A stretch of DNA of 64,000 nucleotides from CAWDAQ01 sp963800325. Its GTDB lineage: Bacteria; Actinomycetota; Actinomycetes; Actinomycetales; Dermatophilaceae. This document shows positions 17,080 to 26,744 of the stretch, in pieces. Under the pieces are notes generated by a model. The model did not search any database. It was not told the DNA's origin and worked only from the letters and a program-made list of their open reading frames with translations. Position 1 is the stretch's first letter. Each line of letters starts with the position of its first letter. The DNA lies in NCBI GenBank assembly GCA_963800325.1, contig CAWDAQ010000005.1, positions 1,054,001-1,118,000 on the forward strand, in the 5' to 3' direction. Both the position numbers and the translations under genes were made by a program.

Positions 17080-17922
17080 ATGACTGTGCCCTCCATCACG
17101 CTCAACGACGGCCGGACCATCCCCCAGCTGGGCTTCGGCGTCTTCCAGATCGACCCCGCCGACACGGCGCAGGCGGTCACCACCGCGCTCGACACCGGGT
17201 ACCGGCACATCGACACGGCCGAGATGTACGGCAACGAGAAGCAGGTCGGCCAGGCCCTCACCGAGTCCTCGCTCGACCGTGGTGACGTGTTCGTCACGAG
17301 CAAGCTCAACAACGGCTTCCACCGGCCCGACGACGCCCGGCGGGCCTTCGACGAGACCCTCGCCGACCTCGGCACCGACTACGTCGACCTGTTCCTCATC
17401 CACTGGCCGCTGCCGACCCGGTACGACGGCGACTACGTCTCGACGTGGCAGGTGCTCGAGGAGTTCCAGCGCGACGGGCGGGCCCGCTCCATCGGCGTCT
17501 CGAACTTCCAGGTCGCCCACCTCGAGAAGCTCGCCGTGGAGACCGGCACGGTCCCCGCGGTCAACCAGGTCGAGGTCCACCCGTACTTCACCAACGACGC
17601 CGTCCGCGAGTACGGCCGTCAGCACGGCATCGCGACCGAGGCCTGGTCCCCGATCGCGCAGGGTGCCGTCCTCGACGACCCGACCATCGGCGAGATCGCG
17701 CAGAAGGTCGACCGCACCCCCGCGCAGGTCGTGCTCCGCTGGCAGATCCAGCGCGGCGACATCGTCTTCCCCAAGTCGGTGACGCCGTCGCGGATCGAGG
17801 AGAACTTCGCCCTGTTCGACTTCGAGCTCGGCGAGGACGACGTCGCGGCGATCACCGCGCTCGACAAGGGCGAGGACGGCCGCCGCGGGCCGAACCCCGA
17901 CGTCATGGACTACATCGGCTGA
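17080..17922 (+). CDS. aldo/keto reductase
   Basis: NADPH-dependent (beta/alpha)8-barrel reductase of 280 residues. The catalytic tetrad is complete: Asp45 and Tyr50 in HIDTAEMYGNE, Lys75 in VTSKL, and His108 in FLIHWP. The NADPH phosphate-binding segment FPKSVTPSRIEENF is near the C-terminus. It resembles actinobacterial 2,5-diketo-D-gluconate reductase-type AKRs (AKR5), but substrates of this group are broad. It follows the SoxR-controlled exporter by 67 bases on the same strand, so co-induction under redox stress is possible though not shown. Confidence 0.9.
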   Translation: MTVPSITLNDGRTIPQLGFGVFQIDPADTAQAVTTALDTGYRHIDTAEMYGNEKQVGQALTESSLDRGDVFVTSKLNNGFHRPDDARRAFDETLADLGTDYVDLFLIHWPLPTRYDGDYVSTWQVLEEFQRDGRARSIGVSNFQVAHLEKLAVETGTVPAVNQVEVHPYFTNDAVREYGRQHGIATEAWSPIAQGAVLDDPTIGEIAQKVDRTPAQVVLRWQIQRGDIVFPKSVTPSRIEENFALFDFELGEDDVAAITALDKGEDGRRGPNPDVMDYIG

Positions 17923-17981
17923 GACCGGTCCACCGACCGGTCTGCGCCGCAGGCAGGCCGAGACCGGCTCACCGACCGGTC
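17921..17981. repeat. direct repeat pair containing GACCGGTC
   Basis: Two 22-base near-identical copies (17921-17942 and 17960-17981, two mismatches) begin with GAGACCGG and end with the palindrome GACCGGTC. They overlap and follow the aldo/keto reductase stop codon and precede a terminator hairpin. Confidence 0.55.
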
Positions 17982-17994
17982 ACGACCCACCGCC

Positions 17995-18029
17995 GACCGC
18001 CCGGTCCGCCCAGTGCGGGCCGGGCGGTC
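17995..18029. terminator. bidirectional terminator hairpin between aldo/keto reductase and purD
   Basis: Arms GACCGCCCGGTCCGC (17995-18009) and GCGGGCCGGGCGGTC (18015-18029) pair over 15 bases with one G-U wobble, loop of five. The right arm overlaps the purD stop codon. Confidence 0.65.
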
Positions 18030-19317
18030 AGCCGCGTCCGGGGACGAGCACCTCGCCGCGCTCCGCGGCCAGGGCGATGTCGGTCCGGTGGTGGGCACCC
18101 GCGAGCTCGACCCGACCCAGCGCCGCGTAGGCCCGCTCCCGGGCCCGGGCCAGGGTCGGACCGCGCCCGACGACCGAGAGCACCCGACCCCCGGCGGAGA
18201 CGACCTCCCCGTCCTCGCCCCACGCGGTGCCGGCGTGCAGCACCCACGTGTCGTCGGTCTCGGCGTCGTCGACCCCGAGCACCGGGTCGCCGGTGCGGGG
18301 TGTGCCGGGGTAGCCCTGCGCGGCGAGGACGACCGTGACCGCGTGCTCGTCGCTCCACCGCACGTGGCCGACGCTCTCGAGGGTCCCGGTCGCGGCGGCG
18401 AGCAGGATCTCCGCGAGCGGGGTCCGCAGCCGGGCGAGCACCGACTGGGTCTCGGGATCGCCGAAGCGGACGTTGAACTCCACCACCCGGGGGCCGCGGG
18501 AGGTGAGCGCGAGGCCCACGTAGAGCACGCCGACGAAGGGCGTGCCGCGCCGGGCCATCTCCTCGACGGTCGGCAGCGCGATCCGGCGGACGACCTCGTC
18601 GACGAGGTCGTCCGGGGCCCAGTCGAGCGGGGAGTAGGCCCCCATCCCCCCGGTGTTCGGGCCGGCGTCGCCGTCCCCGACGCGCTTGAAGTCCTGCGCC
18701 GGGCTCAGCGGGACGACCTTCTCGCCGTCGCAGACGCAGAACAGCGAGACCTCGGGCCCGTCGAGGTACTCCTCGACGACGACGCGCCCGTCCGGCTTGC
18801 CGAGGCAGCCCCGGGCGTGCTCGAGTGCGGCGGCGCGGTCGTCGGTGACGAGCACCCCCTTGCCTCCGGCGAGCCCGTCGTCCTTGACCACGTGGGGGGC
18901 CCCGAGCGCCTCCAGCGCCTCCTCGACCTCCCCTTCGGTCGTGCAGACGTGCGCGAGCGCCGTCGGGACGTCGACGGCTGCCATGACCTGCTTGGCGAAG
19001 GACTTGCTGCCCTCGAGCCGTGCGGCCTCCGCGGAGGGACCGAAGCACGGGATCCCGGCGGCCCGTACCGCGTCGGCGACCCCGGCGACCAGCGGCGCCT
19101 CGGGCCCGACGACGACGAGGTCGACCTCGTGCAGCCGGGCGGCGTCGGCGACCCCGGCGGCGTCGGAGACCCCGCCCGGGAGGGACAGGCAGAGCGCGGA
19201 CCGGTCCATCCCCGGGTTCCCGGGGGCGGCGAGGACGGCGTCGACGTTCGCGTCCTCGGCCAGGGACCGGACGATGGCGTGCTCGCGGGCACCGGAACCG
19301 ACGACCATGACCTTCAC
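18028..19317 (-). CDS. purD: phosphoribosylamine-glycine ligase (GAR synthetase)
   Basis: ATP-grasp enzyme joining glycine to phosphoribosylamine, the second step of purine synthesis. The 429-residue protein begins VKVMVVGSGAREHAI, the PurD N-domain signature, and contains NPGM, GPEAPLVAGVADAV, SKSFAKQVM, VVKDDGLAGGKGV, VVEEYLDGPEVSLFCVCDG and the late RFGDPETQ motif with the metal-binding Glu and Asn in VVEFNVRFGDPE. The GTG at 19317 was chosen because the signature starts there and a TAGGCT box lies seven bases upstream; a longer frame upstream is an unlikely extension. Confidence 0.95.
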   Translation of the reverse strand: MKVMVVGSGAREHAIVRSLAEDANVDAVLAAPGNPGMDRSALCLSLPGGVSDAAGVADAARLHEVDLVVVGPEAPLVAGVADAVRAAGIPCFGPSAEAARLEGSKSFAKQVMAAVDVPTALAHVCTTEGEVEEALEALGAPHVVKDDGLAGGKGVLVTDDRAAALEHARGCLGKPDGRVVVEEYLDGPEVSLFCVCDGEKVVPLSPAQDFKRVGDGDAGPNTGGMGAYSPLDWAPDDLVDEVVRRIALPTVEEMARRGTPFVGVLYVGLALTSRGPRVVEFNVRFGDPETQSVLARLRTPLAEILLAAATGTLESVGHVRWSDEHAVTVVLAAQGYPGTPRTGDPVLGVDDAETDDTWVLHAGTAWGEDGEVVSAGGRVLSVVGRGPTLARARERAYAALGRVELAGAHHRTDIALAAERGEVLVPGRG

Positions 19318-19324
19318 GGGGGCC

Positions 19325-19330
19325 AGCCTA
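19325..19330 (-). promoter_or_regulatory. -10 box TAGGCT, leaderless promoter of purD
   Basis: TAGGCT on the minus strand ends seven bases before GTG 19317. Confidence 0.5.
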
Positions 19331-19423
19331 GGGGGAGCCGCCCCCGGGGCCCGCCCCGTGCCCCGGACCGGCCCCCCCCAACCCACCGCCGCGGGTCGGG
19401 CGGCGAGTGGTGGCCACCCCGGC

Positions 19424-19429
19424 TAGAAT
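19424..19429 (+). promoter_or_regulatory. -10 box TAGAAT of the HelR-like helicase gene
   Basis: TAGAAT is a good match to the housekeeping consensus and gives a leader of about 45 bases before GTG 19482. I saw no rifamycin-associated inverted repeat upstream. Confidence 0.5.
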
Positions 19430-19481
19430 CTTTCGTTCGCCGTCCACACGACTCCGAGCGAGAGACCCCCGAGAAGACACC

Positions 19482-21728
19482 GTGACCTCCCGAGCCACCA
19501 CCCGCGCCTCCTCCACGGAGGTGGCCGCGGAGATCGCCACCGAGCAGGCCCACGTCGACCGCGTCTACGCCGAGCTCGCCAAGGCCGGCGAGCGCGCCGA
19601 CCTCGTCGCCGCCGACGGCATGGCCCGCGGACGGACCGACCGCACCGGCGACCCCCGGGAGGAGGAGCTGACCGGGCTGTTCGAACGGGACGCGCTCGTC
19701 CACAGCGCCGCCCGGCGCCGGGCGACGCTCGACCACCAGTACGAGGGACTCGTGTTCGGCCGGCTCGACCTCGAGCGAGGGGACGGGGACGGGCCGGGCC
19801 CCGACGACGAGGACGGCCGTGCCCCGGGGCGGGAGGCGCGCTACGTCGGCCGGCTCGGGGTGCGCGACGACGAGTACGAGCCGCTCGTCGTCGACTGGCG
19901 GGCTCCCGCCGCGGCGGCGTTCTACCGGGCCACTCCCGTCGAGCCGCTGGGCGTCGTCCGCCGCCGCGTGCTGCGCTGCTCCGGCGCGGAGGTCGTCGGG
20001 GTCGAGGACGACCTCATGGTCCCCGAGGCGCCGGAGGACATGGTCGTCGTCGGGGACGGCGCGCTGCTCGCCGCCCTCACCCGCAGCCGGGGCAGCCGGA
20101 TGCGGGACATCGTCGCGACGATCCAGCGCCACCAGGACGAGGCCATCCGCGCCCCCGCCCGAGGGGTCACCGAGATCACCGGCGGCCCGGGGACCGGGAA
20201 GACCGTCGTCGCGCTGCACCGGGCGGCGTACCTGCTCTACTCCGACCGCCGGCGGTTCGAGACCGGGGGGATCCTCGTCATCGGGCCGTCCGCGGCGTAC
20301 ACCGCCTACATCGAGCGGGTCCTGCCCTCCCTCGGAGAGGAGTCGGTGACCCTCCGCTCGCTCGGGGACGTCGTCGACGCGGTGACCACGAGCCGGCTCG
20401 ACCCCCCGGACGTGGCGGCGACGAAGGGGTCGACGCGGATCCGCCGGGTGCTCGCCCGGGCCGCGGCGGACCGCGCCCCGCACGCCCCGGAGGAGCTGCG
20501 GGCGTTCGTCGGCGGGCAGGCGGTCCACGTCGGCGCGGACGAGCTCGACGCGATCCGTGCCCGGGTGCTGCGCTCCCACCAGCGCAACCGCGGCCTCCCG
20601 GCGGCCCGGGCGGCGCTCGCGCAGGCGGCGTGGGAGAGCGTCCGCGAGGGCGAGAAGGAGGACTTCCTCGACGCCTTCGACGACTCGCTCGCGGTCGCGG
20701 ACTTCCTCGCCCGGTGGTGGCCCCAGCTCGACCCGCGCGAGGTGCTGCTGTGGCTCGCCGACACCGACGCCACGCTGCGGTACTGCCGCGGGGTGATCGG
20801 TCGCGACGCCGCGACCGCGCTCGCGCTCTCGGTCCGCGAGGCCCTCGAGACCGGGACGTGGAGCGTCGCCGACGTCCCGCTCGTCGACGACCTCGCCGCG
20901 CGGCTCGGCCCGGTCCTCGAGCCCGAGCAGGAGGAGCGCGGCTTCTACGAGGTCGAGGAGCTCGACGACGTGGAGGGCCGGGGGGCGACCGAGGTCGGCG
21001 GGCAGCGCGAGCTGCTCGAGCGCGCGACGGGCCCGGCCTACGAGACCTCCCCCGCGGACGCGCGCGACCGGCTGCTGCGCGGTCGGCTCGGCCGCCCGCA
21101 GGGGTACGCGCACGTCCTCGTCGACGAGGCCCAGGACCTCTCGCCGATGCAGTGGCGGATGGTCGGCCGGCGGGGCCGCCGGGCGTCGTGGACCGTCGTC
21201 GGCGACGCGGCGCAGGCCTCCTGGGTCGACGCGGCCGAGTCCGTCCGCGCCCGCGAGGAGGCCTTCGGCAACCAGGAGCGGCGCGCGTTCCACATGGACA
21301 CCAACTACCGCAACGCCCGGGAGATCTTCGACCACGCCCGGGACGTCGTCCTCCCGCTCGTCCCGGACGCCGACATCCCGGTCGCCGTCCGCGAGACGGG
21401 GGTCCAGCCGCGCCGCCTCGTGCTCGGCGAGGACGTCGCCGCGGACGTCCGGGCCGCCGCCGCGGACCTGCTCGAGGAGGTCGAGGGAGCGGTCGCGGTG
21501 ATCGCCCCGACCCGCTACGCCGACCGGCTCGCACCGCTGGCCGCGCTCGCCCCGGACCGGCTCGCCGTCGTCGACCCGATGTCGACCAAGGGGCTGGAGT
21601 ACGACGCGACGGTCGTCGTCGACCCGGACGCGGTGGTCGAGGAGTCCCCCGGCGGGGTACGGGTGCTCTACGTCGCCCTCACCCGGGCGGCGCACCGGAT
21701 GACGGTGCTGAGCCGACCTGCGGCGTGA
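19482..21728 (+). CDS. HelD/HelR-like superfamily 1 helicase acting on RNA polymerase
   Basis: The 748-residue protein has the HelD arrangement: an N-terminal charged helical arm (about 12-75: ASSTEVAAEIATEQAHVDRVYAEL), a beta-rich insertion (EARYVGRLGVRDDEYEPLVVDWRAPAAAAFYRATP), Walker A GGPGTGKT at 234-241, a Walker B DEAQDLSP at 548-555, and C-terminal motifs STKGLEYDATVVVDP and LYVALTRAAHRM. HelD proteins remove or recycle stalled RNA polymerase; the actinobacterial HelR subgroup can dislodge rifamycin-inhibited polymerase. This specific role is inferred from domain order. GTG 19482 was chosen because the -10 box lies upstream of it and downstream of the earlier in-frame start at 19407. 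Confidence 0.85.
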   Translation: MTSRATTRASSTEVAAEIATEQAHVDRVYAELAKAGERADLVAADGMARGRTDRTGDPREEELTGLFERDALVHSAARRRATLDHQYEGLVFGRLDLERGDGDGPGPDDEDGRAPGREARYVGRLGVRDDEYEPLVVDWRAPAAAAFYRATPVEPLGVVRRRVLRCSGAEVVGVEDDLMVPEAPEDMVVVGDGALLAALTRSRGSRMRDIVATIQRHQDEAIRAPARGVTEITGGPGTGKTVVALHRAAYLLYSDRRRFETGGILVIGPSAAYTAYIERVLPSLGEESVTLRSLGDVVDAVTTSRLDPPDVAATKGSTRIRRVLARAAADRAPHAPEELRAFVGGQAVHVGADELDAIRARVLRSHQRNRGLPAARAALAQAAWESVREGEKEDFLDAFDDSLAVADFLARWWPQLDPREVLLWLADTDATLRYCRGVIGRDAATALALSVREALETGTWSVADVPLVDDLAARLGPVLEPEQEERGFYEVEELDDVEGRGATEVGGQRELLERATGPAYETSPADARDRLLRGRLGRPQGYAHVLVDEAQDLSPMQWRMVGRRGRRASWTVVGDAAQASWVDAAESVRAREEAFGNQERRAFHMDTNYRNAREIFDHARDVVLPLVPDADIPVAVRETGVQPRRLVLGEDVAADVRAAAADLLEEVEGAVAVIAPTRYADRLAPLAALAPDRLAVVDPMSTKGLEYDATVVVDPDAVVEESPGGVRVLYVALTRAAHRMTVLSRPAA

Positions 21729-21744
21729 GCCGCGGAAAGGCACT

Positions 21745-21787
21745 GCGTCCGCACGGTCGGTCGCCGGGGCGCCGACCCTGCGGACGC
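21745..21787. repeat. palindromic intergenic element, copy 1
   Basis: Core 39 bases at 21747-21785 begin GTCCGCACGGTCGG and end CCGACCCTGCGGAC around a CGCCGGGGCG centre that pairs with itself. It lies between the convergent helicase and purA stops. Related copies are at 38640, 38701 and 42982. Confidence 0.75.
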
Positions 21788-21815
21788 GAGCGCGGGACCG
21801 GGGGCGAACGGCCCC

Positions 21816-23120
21816 TCAGTCGCGGCCGAGGAGGGAGTGGCGCTGGATGATGGCGTCCCGGCCGGGGCCGACCCCGATCGCCGAGACGCGGGCGCCGACG
21901 AGCTCCTCGACGCGCAGCACGTAGCGCTGGGCGTTCTCGGGCAGCTCCTCGAACGCCCGGCACCCGCTGATGTCCTCCGACCAGCCGGGCAGCTCCTCGA
22001 ACACCGGGCGCGCGTGGTGGAAGTCGGTCTGGTTGACCGGCATGTGCTCGTGCCGCTCGCCGTCGACGTCGTAGGCGACGCACACCGGGAGGGGGTCGAA
22101 CCCGGTGAGCACGTCGAGCTTGGTGATGACGAAGTCGGTGACGCCGTTGATGCGGGTGGCGTAGCGGCCGACGACGGTGTCGAGCCAGCCGCACCGTCGG
22201 GGTCGCCCCGTCGTCGTGCCGAACTCGGCCCCGGCCGAGCGGAGCCGCTCCCCGACCTCGTCGGACAGCTCGGTGGGGAACGGCCCCTCCCCGACCCGGG
22301 TCGAGTAGGCCTTGAGGATGGCGATGACCCGGTCGACCCGGGTCGGCGGGATGCCGGAGCCGGTGCACGCCCCACCCGCGGTGGCACTGGAGGACGTGAC
22401 GAACGGGTAGGTGCCGTGGTCGACGTCGAGCAGGGTCGCCTGGCCGGCCTCGAGCAGGACGGTCCGGCCGGCGTCGAGCGCCTCCTCGAGGACGAGGGAG
22501 GTGTCGGTGACGAAGGGGCGGAGCCGCTCGGCGTGGGAGAGGAGCTCCTCGACGACCTCGTCGACCTCGACCGCGCGCCGGTTGTAGATCTTGAGGAGGA
22601 TCTGGTTCTTCAGCTCCAGGGCCGCCTCGACCTTCTGCCGGAGGATGCCCTCGTCGAACAGGTCCTGGACGCGGATGCCGTTGCGGGCCATCTTGTCGGC
22701 GTACGTCGGCCCGATGCCCCGCCCGGTGGTGCCGATCCGCCGCTTGCCGAGGAAGCGCTCGGTCACCTTGTCGAGCACACGGTTGTAGGGCGGGATCACG
22801 TGCGCGCTCGCGCTGACCAGGAGCGAGGAGGTGTCGACCCCGCGGGCCTCGAGCGCGTCGATCTCCTCGAAGAGGACCTCGAGGTCGACGACGACGCCGT
22901 TGCCGATGACCGGCACGCAGCCCGGGGTGAGGATCCCGGAGGGCAGCAGGTGGAGCGCGAACTTCTCCTGCTTGCCGTCGATCGTGACGACGACGGTGTG
23001 GCCGGCGTTGTTGCCGCCGTTGAACTTCACGACGTAGTCGACCTCGCTGCCCAGCAGGTCGGTCGCCTTGCCCTTGCCCTCGTCGCCCCACTGGGCCCCG
23101 ACCAGCACGATCGCCGGCAT
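21816..23120 (-). CDS. purA: adenylosuccinate synthetase
   Basis: GTP-dependent first step from IMP to AMP. The 434-residue protein carries the family signature WGDEGKGK at 11-18 with catalytic Asp13, and FNGGNNAGHT at 33-42 with catalytic His41. QILLKIYNRRAV and GTYPFVTSSSATAGGACTGSGIPPTRVD match the substrate-binding regions. A GAGGAG ribosome-binding site lies about eight bases before the ATG 23120. It is in the same genomic block as the other pur genes but in its own transcript. Confidence 0.97.
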   Translation of the reverse strand: MPAIVLVGAQWGDEGKGKATDLLGSEVDYVVKFNGGNNAGHTVVVTIDGKQEKFALHLLPSGILTPGCVPVIGNGVVVDLEVLFEEIDALEARGVDTSSLLVSASAHVIPPYNRVLDKVTERFLGKRRIGTTGRGIGPTYADKMARNGIRVQDLFDEGILRQKVEAALELKNQILLKIYNRRAVEVDEVVEELLSHAERLRPFVTDTSLVLEEALDAGRTVLLEAGQATLLDVDHGTYPFVTSSSATAGGACTGSGIPPTRVDRVIAILKAYSTRVGEGPFPTELSDEVGERLRSAGAEFGTTTGRPRRCGWLDTVVGRYATRINGVTDFVITKLDVLTGFDPLPVCVAYDVDGERHEHMPVNQTDFHHARPVFEELPGWSEDISGCRAFEELPENAQRYVLRVEELVGARVSAIGVGPGRDAIIQRHSLLGRD

Positions 23121-23203
23121 CGGTCACTCCTCGGTCGCTGTGGTGGCGGCGCCCGACGCGCCGGAGGGGCCCGGCGACCCCGGACCCCCCGTGGTGCCGG
23201 GCC

Positions 23204-23209
23204 ATCGTA
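23204..23209 (-). promoter_or_regulatory. -10 box TACGAT of purA
   Basis: TACGAT on the minus strand would start transcription about 77 bases before the purA ATG; the leader contains a normal ribosome-binding site. Confidence 0.45.
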
Positions 23210-23279
23210 GCGGCACCGCAGGTCCAGCCCGTCGCGCCGGTCCGGGTGGCCCGGTGCGGGCGTCGGTCCCGCCGCCGCG

Positions 23280-24104
23280 TCAGAGCCGGTCGTCCCCGGC
23301 GACGGCGACCCCGAGCTGGAACCGGGTGTCGACGCCGTACTCGTCCATGAGCCGGGAGACGCGCCGACGGACCGTCCGCAGCCCGCAGCCGAGGTGGCGT
23401 GCGATGGCCTCGTCCTTGACGCCGGCGGCGAGGAGCGCGATCAGCCGGTCGTCCTCGCGCTCGCCGGGCCGGCGGCTGGTCGGCATCGGCAGCGCTGAGC
23501 GCCACGCGGTGTCGAAGAGCGCCGAGAACGCCGCGACGAGCACCGGGTGGCGCAGCAGGAGGTAGGACGAGGCCGGGTCGCCCCATGTCGAGACCGCGAG
23601 GACGCCCTCGGAGCCGAAGACGGCGAAGTCGCTGAGCGGCACGGTCGTCACCCGCTGCTCCTCCCCGACCTCGCCCCATGAGCGCACCCACCGTCGTCCC
23701 TCGGCGGAGTCCAGCAGGGTGTCGAGGTAGAGCGCGCGCTGCGGCAGCCCCGAGCCGATGCGGTCCTGGGCGGTGCGGATCGCGTGCTCGTCCAGCCCCG
23801 GCCCGACCTCGACGCTGACGACACACGTGCGCAGCACGCCTCGGCACCGCCGGCCCAGCTGCTCGACGATGGGCGCGACCATGGACGGCGCGACCGGCTC
23901 GACGCCGACGTCGAACCGCGGCGTGAAGCCGGAGGCGTGCACCTGGGCCCGCAACCGCAGCAGGGCCTCACCCGCCGCCGCAAGCTCGCCGCGGCGCGTC
24001 TCCAGACGGCCGGCCTCGCTGTCGAGCGCGCGCTCGAGGACGCCGATCGTCGCGTCCAGCGGGTCCCGGTCCTGTCGTCCCTGCTCCTCGACCATTGTCG
24101 GCAT
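23280..24104 (-). CDS. HTH transcriptional regulator (LuxR-type C-terminal domain)
   Basis: The 274-residue product has an N-terminal helical segment (about 12-50: DATIGVLERALDSEAGRLETRRGELAA), a middle domain without a family I recognise, and a C-terminal winged or GerE-like HTH (about 218-262: DDRLIALLAAGVKDEAIARHLGCGLRTVRRRVSRLMDEYGVDTRFQLGV). This arrangement resembles the TrmB-like/LuxR-type orphan regulators of actinomycetes. No receiver domain is present. ATG 24104 is used; ATG 24095 is also possible because a TAAGAT box would then place the transcript start on that codon. It stands alone between purA and the DUF3151 gene; targets unknown. Confidence 0.75.
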   Translation of the reverse strand: MPTMVEEQGRQDRDPLDATIGVLERALDSEAGRLETRRGELAAAGEALLRLRAQVHASGFTPRFDVGVEPVAPSMVAPIVEQLGRRCRGVLRTCVVSVEVGPGLDEHAIRTAQDRIGSGLPQRALYLDTLLDSAEGRRWVRSWGEVGEEQRVTTVPLSDFAVFGSEGVLAVSTWGDPASSYLLLRHPVLVAAFSALFDTAWRSALPMPTSRRPGEREDDRLIALLAAGVKDEAIARHLGCGLRTVRRRVSRLMDEYGVDTRFQLGVAVAGDDRL

Positions 24105-24244
24105 CTTAGTGCCAGTGGCCGTTTGAGGGCGGGCCAATTGTCCACTTGGGGGCATGATGGGTGCCGAGCCCGACGCGCAGCACAGGGGATGTCGTGACGG
24201 GCCGCGGGGTGGACACCCCCGCACCGCTCCTGGCAGGGGGCGTG

Positions 24245-24279
24245 GCCGGGGGCCGGGTAGACAGGGCCCGGCCCCCGGC
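24245..24279 (-). terminator. terminator hairpin of the fba-DUF3151 operon
   Basis: Exact 13-base arms GCCGGGGGCCGGG (24245-24257) and CCCGGCCCCCGGC (24267-24279), loop of nine, located 18 bases past the DUF3151 stop on the minus strand. No U-tract. Confidence 0.65.
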
Positions 24280-24297
24280 ACTCCTGTGCCTGGGGGC

Positions 24298-24716
24298 TCA
24301 GCCGCCCAGCTCGGCGGCCGCCTCCGGCGAGGAGTCCCGGAGCAGCTGCCGGCACCGGTCGCGCTCGTCGGTCTCGCCGATCGCCTCGGCGGCGCGGGCG
24401 AGCGCGCCGACGGCCCGCAGGAAGCCCCGGTTCGGGGCGTGCGACCACGGCACCGGGCCCTGGCCGCGCCAGCCGGACCGGCGCAGCGCGTCGAGCCCAC
24501 GGTGGTACCCGGTGCGGGCGTAGGCGTAGGCCTCCACGGGCCGGTCGTCGGCGAGCGCGTCCTCGGCCAGGGTCGCCCACGCGAGCGAGGACGCCGGGTG
24601 GGTGGCCGCCACCCGGTCGGCGGCCACCCCTTCCCCGAGCCGACCCGCCGCGGGGTCCTCGGGCAGCAGCGTCTCCGGGATCCCGAGCAGGTTCTCGTGC
24701 AGGCCCCGGGAGCCGG

Positions 24717-24720
<4 letters not shown>
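24298..24720 (-). CDS. DUF3151 family protein
   Basis: Actinobacterial protein of unknown function, commonly found beside fructose-bisphosphate aldolase. The 140-residue product contains the family blocks LGIPETLLPEDPA, HPASSLAWATLAEDALADDRPVEAYAYARTGYHRGLDALRRSGWRG and HAPNRGFLRAVGALARAAEAIGE, helical and TPR-like in character. GTG 24720 overlaps the fba stop (GTGA), so it is translationally coupled to aldolase. A terminator hairpin follows. No catalytic residues can be inferred. Confidence 0.85.
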
Positions 24721-25745
<1,025 letters not shown>

Positions 25746-25861
25746 GGGAGGCTCCTGTCGTCGGCGTGGTCGGGACCCGACGATCCTGTCAGACCCGTGT
25801 GGTCGGGGTCACCCCACGGTCGCGGGCCGGACACCCCACCGCCCGCGGACGTGCCGCCGGC

Positions 25862-26740
25862 TCAGCCGGGCTCGAGGACGAACGGCACGGTGGTCGAGAC
25901 CCGGTGCAGCCCCAGCCGGGTGAGCACGGGCTCGGACTCGGGGGAGGCGTCGACCCGGGCGAACCGGTAGCCGCGCTCGATCGCCGCCCGCGCCCGGAGG
26001 GCGAGCACGGCGCGGTAGAGCCCCCGGCGACGCCACGCGGGGTGGGTCGCCCCGCCCCACATGCCGGCGAAGTCGGTGCCCGGGGCGTAGCGCACCCACG
26101 CCGCGCAGAGGGCCGTGTCCTCGCCCCGCCCGGCCGGCCCGCCCGGCCCGTCCGGACGTCCCGAGGTCGCCGGGTCGTCGGGGTCGACCTCGGCGACCGC
26201 GACGTCGAGGAGGTCGGGCCGGTCGCGCCACTCCCGGGCGAGGGCGTCGGTCATCCACCGCGTGCCCTCGCCCCAGACCACCTCGAGCAGCTTCCGGACG
26301 GGGTCGAGGCCGTCGCCCGGGCCGCCCGACCCGGCGTCGAGCTCGGCGACGTCGAGCATCCGCACCCTGACCCCGCCGGGGAGCGGGGGGTCGGCGGTGA
26401 GCGCGTGGAGCTCGCCGAGGACGACGGCCTCGTCGGCCTCGGGCACGAAGCCCGCGGCGGCCAGGCGGTGGCCGAGGTCGGCCGGCTCGTCGTCGGTGTA
26501 GGTCTTCCACTCCACCCGCTGGCCGCGCCCGACGAAGAACTCGACCTGGCGGGCGATGAGGGCGTCGGGGTCGGCGCCGAGGCCGAGCGGCGACTCGAGC
26601 ACGGCGCCCGGGGTGGCGGGGTCGTCGGGGTAGCTGCGGCGGACCGGCCCGTCCCACTCGAGCACGTGGCCGGGCACGACGTCGGCGTCCCCCAGCCGCA
26701 CCTGCTCGCGGAAGGCCTCGAGGAGCCGGTCCGGTGTCAT
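25862..26740 (-). CDS. GNAT-family acetyltransferase
   Basis: The 292-residue protein ends with a GNAT fold: ALCAAWVRYAPGTDFAGMWGGATHPAWRRRGLYRAVLALRARAAIERGYRFARVDASPESEPVLTRLGL describes strand 4, the acetyl-CoA loop (WRRRGLYRA, a variant of Q/RxxGxG/A) and the following helix. The N-terminal half (DPDALIARQVEFFVGRGQRVEWKTY) resembles an additional degenerate GNAT-like domain. The acceptor substrate is unknown. ATG 26740 is preferred over an upstream in-frame start at 26776 that would overlap the TrmH gene stop. Confidence 0.8.
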   Translation of the reverse strand: MTPDRLLEAFREQVRLGDADVVPGHVLEWDGPVRRSYPDDPATPGAVLESPLGLGADPDALIARQVEFFVGRGQRVEWKTYTDDEPADLGHRLAAAGFVPEADEAVVLGELHALTADPPLPGGVRVRMLDVAELDAGSGGPGDGLDPVRKLLEVVWGEGTRWMTDALAREWRDRPDLLDVAVAEVDPDDPATSGRPDGPGGPAGRGEDTALCAAWVRYAPGTDFAGMWGGATHPAWRRRGLYRAVLALRARAAIERGYRFARVDASPESEPVLTRLGLHRVSTTVPFVLEPG

Positions 26741-26744
26741 GGGC

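Noticed and set aside
19318..19481. Rifamycin-associated element upstream of the HelR-like gene
   Set aside because: No matching long inverted repeat was found, only a TAGAAT -10 box.
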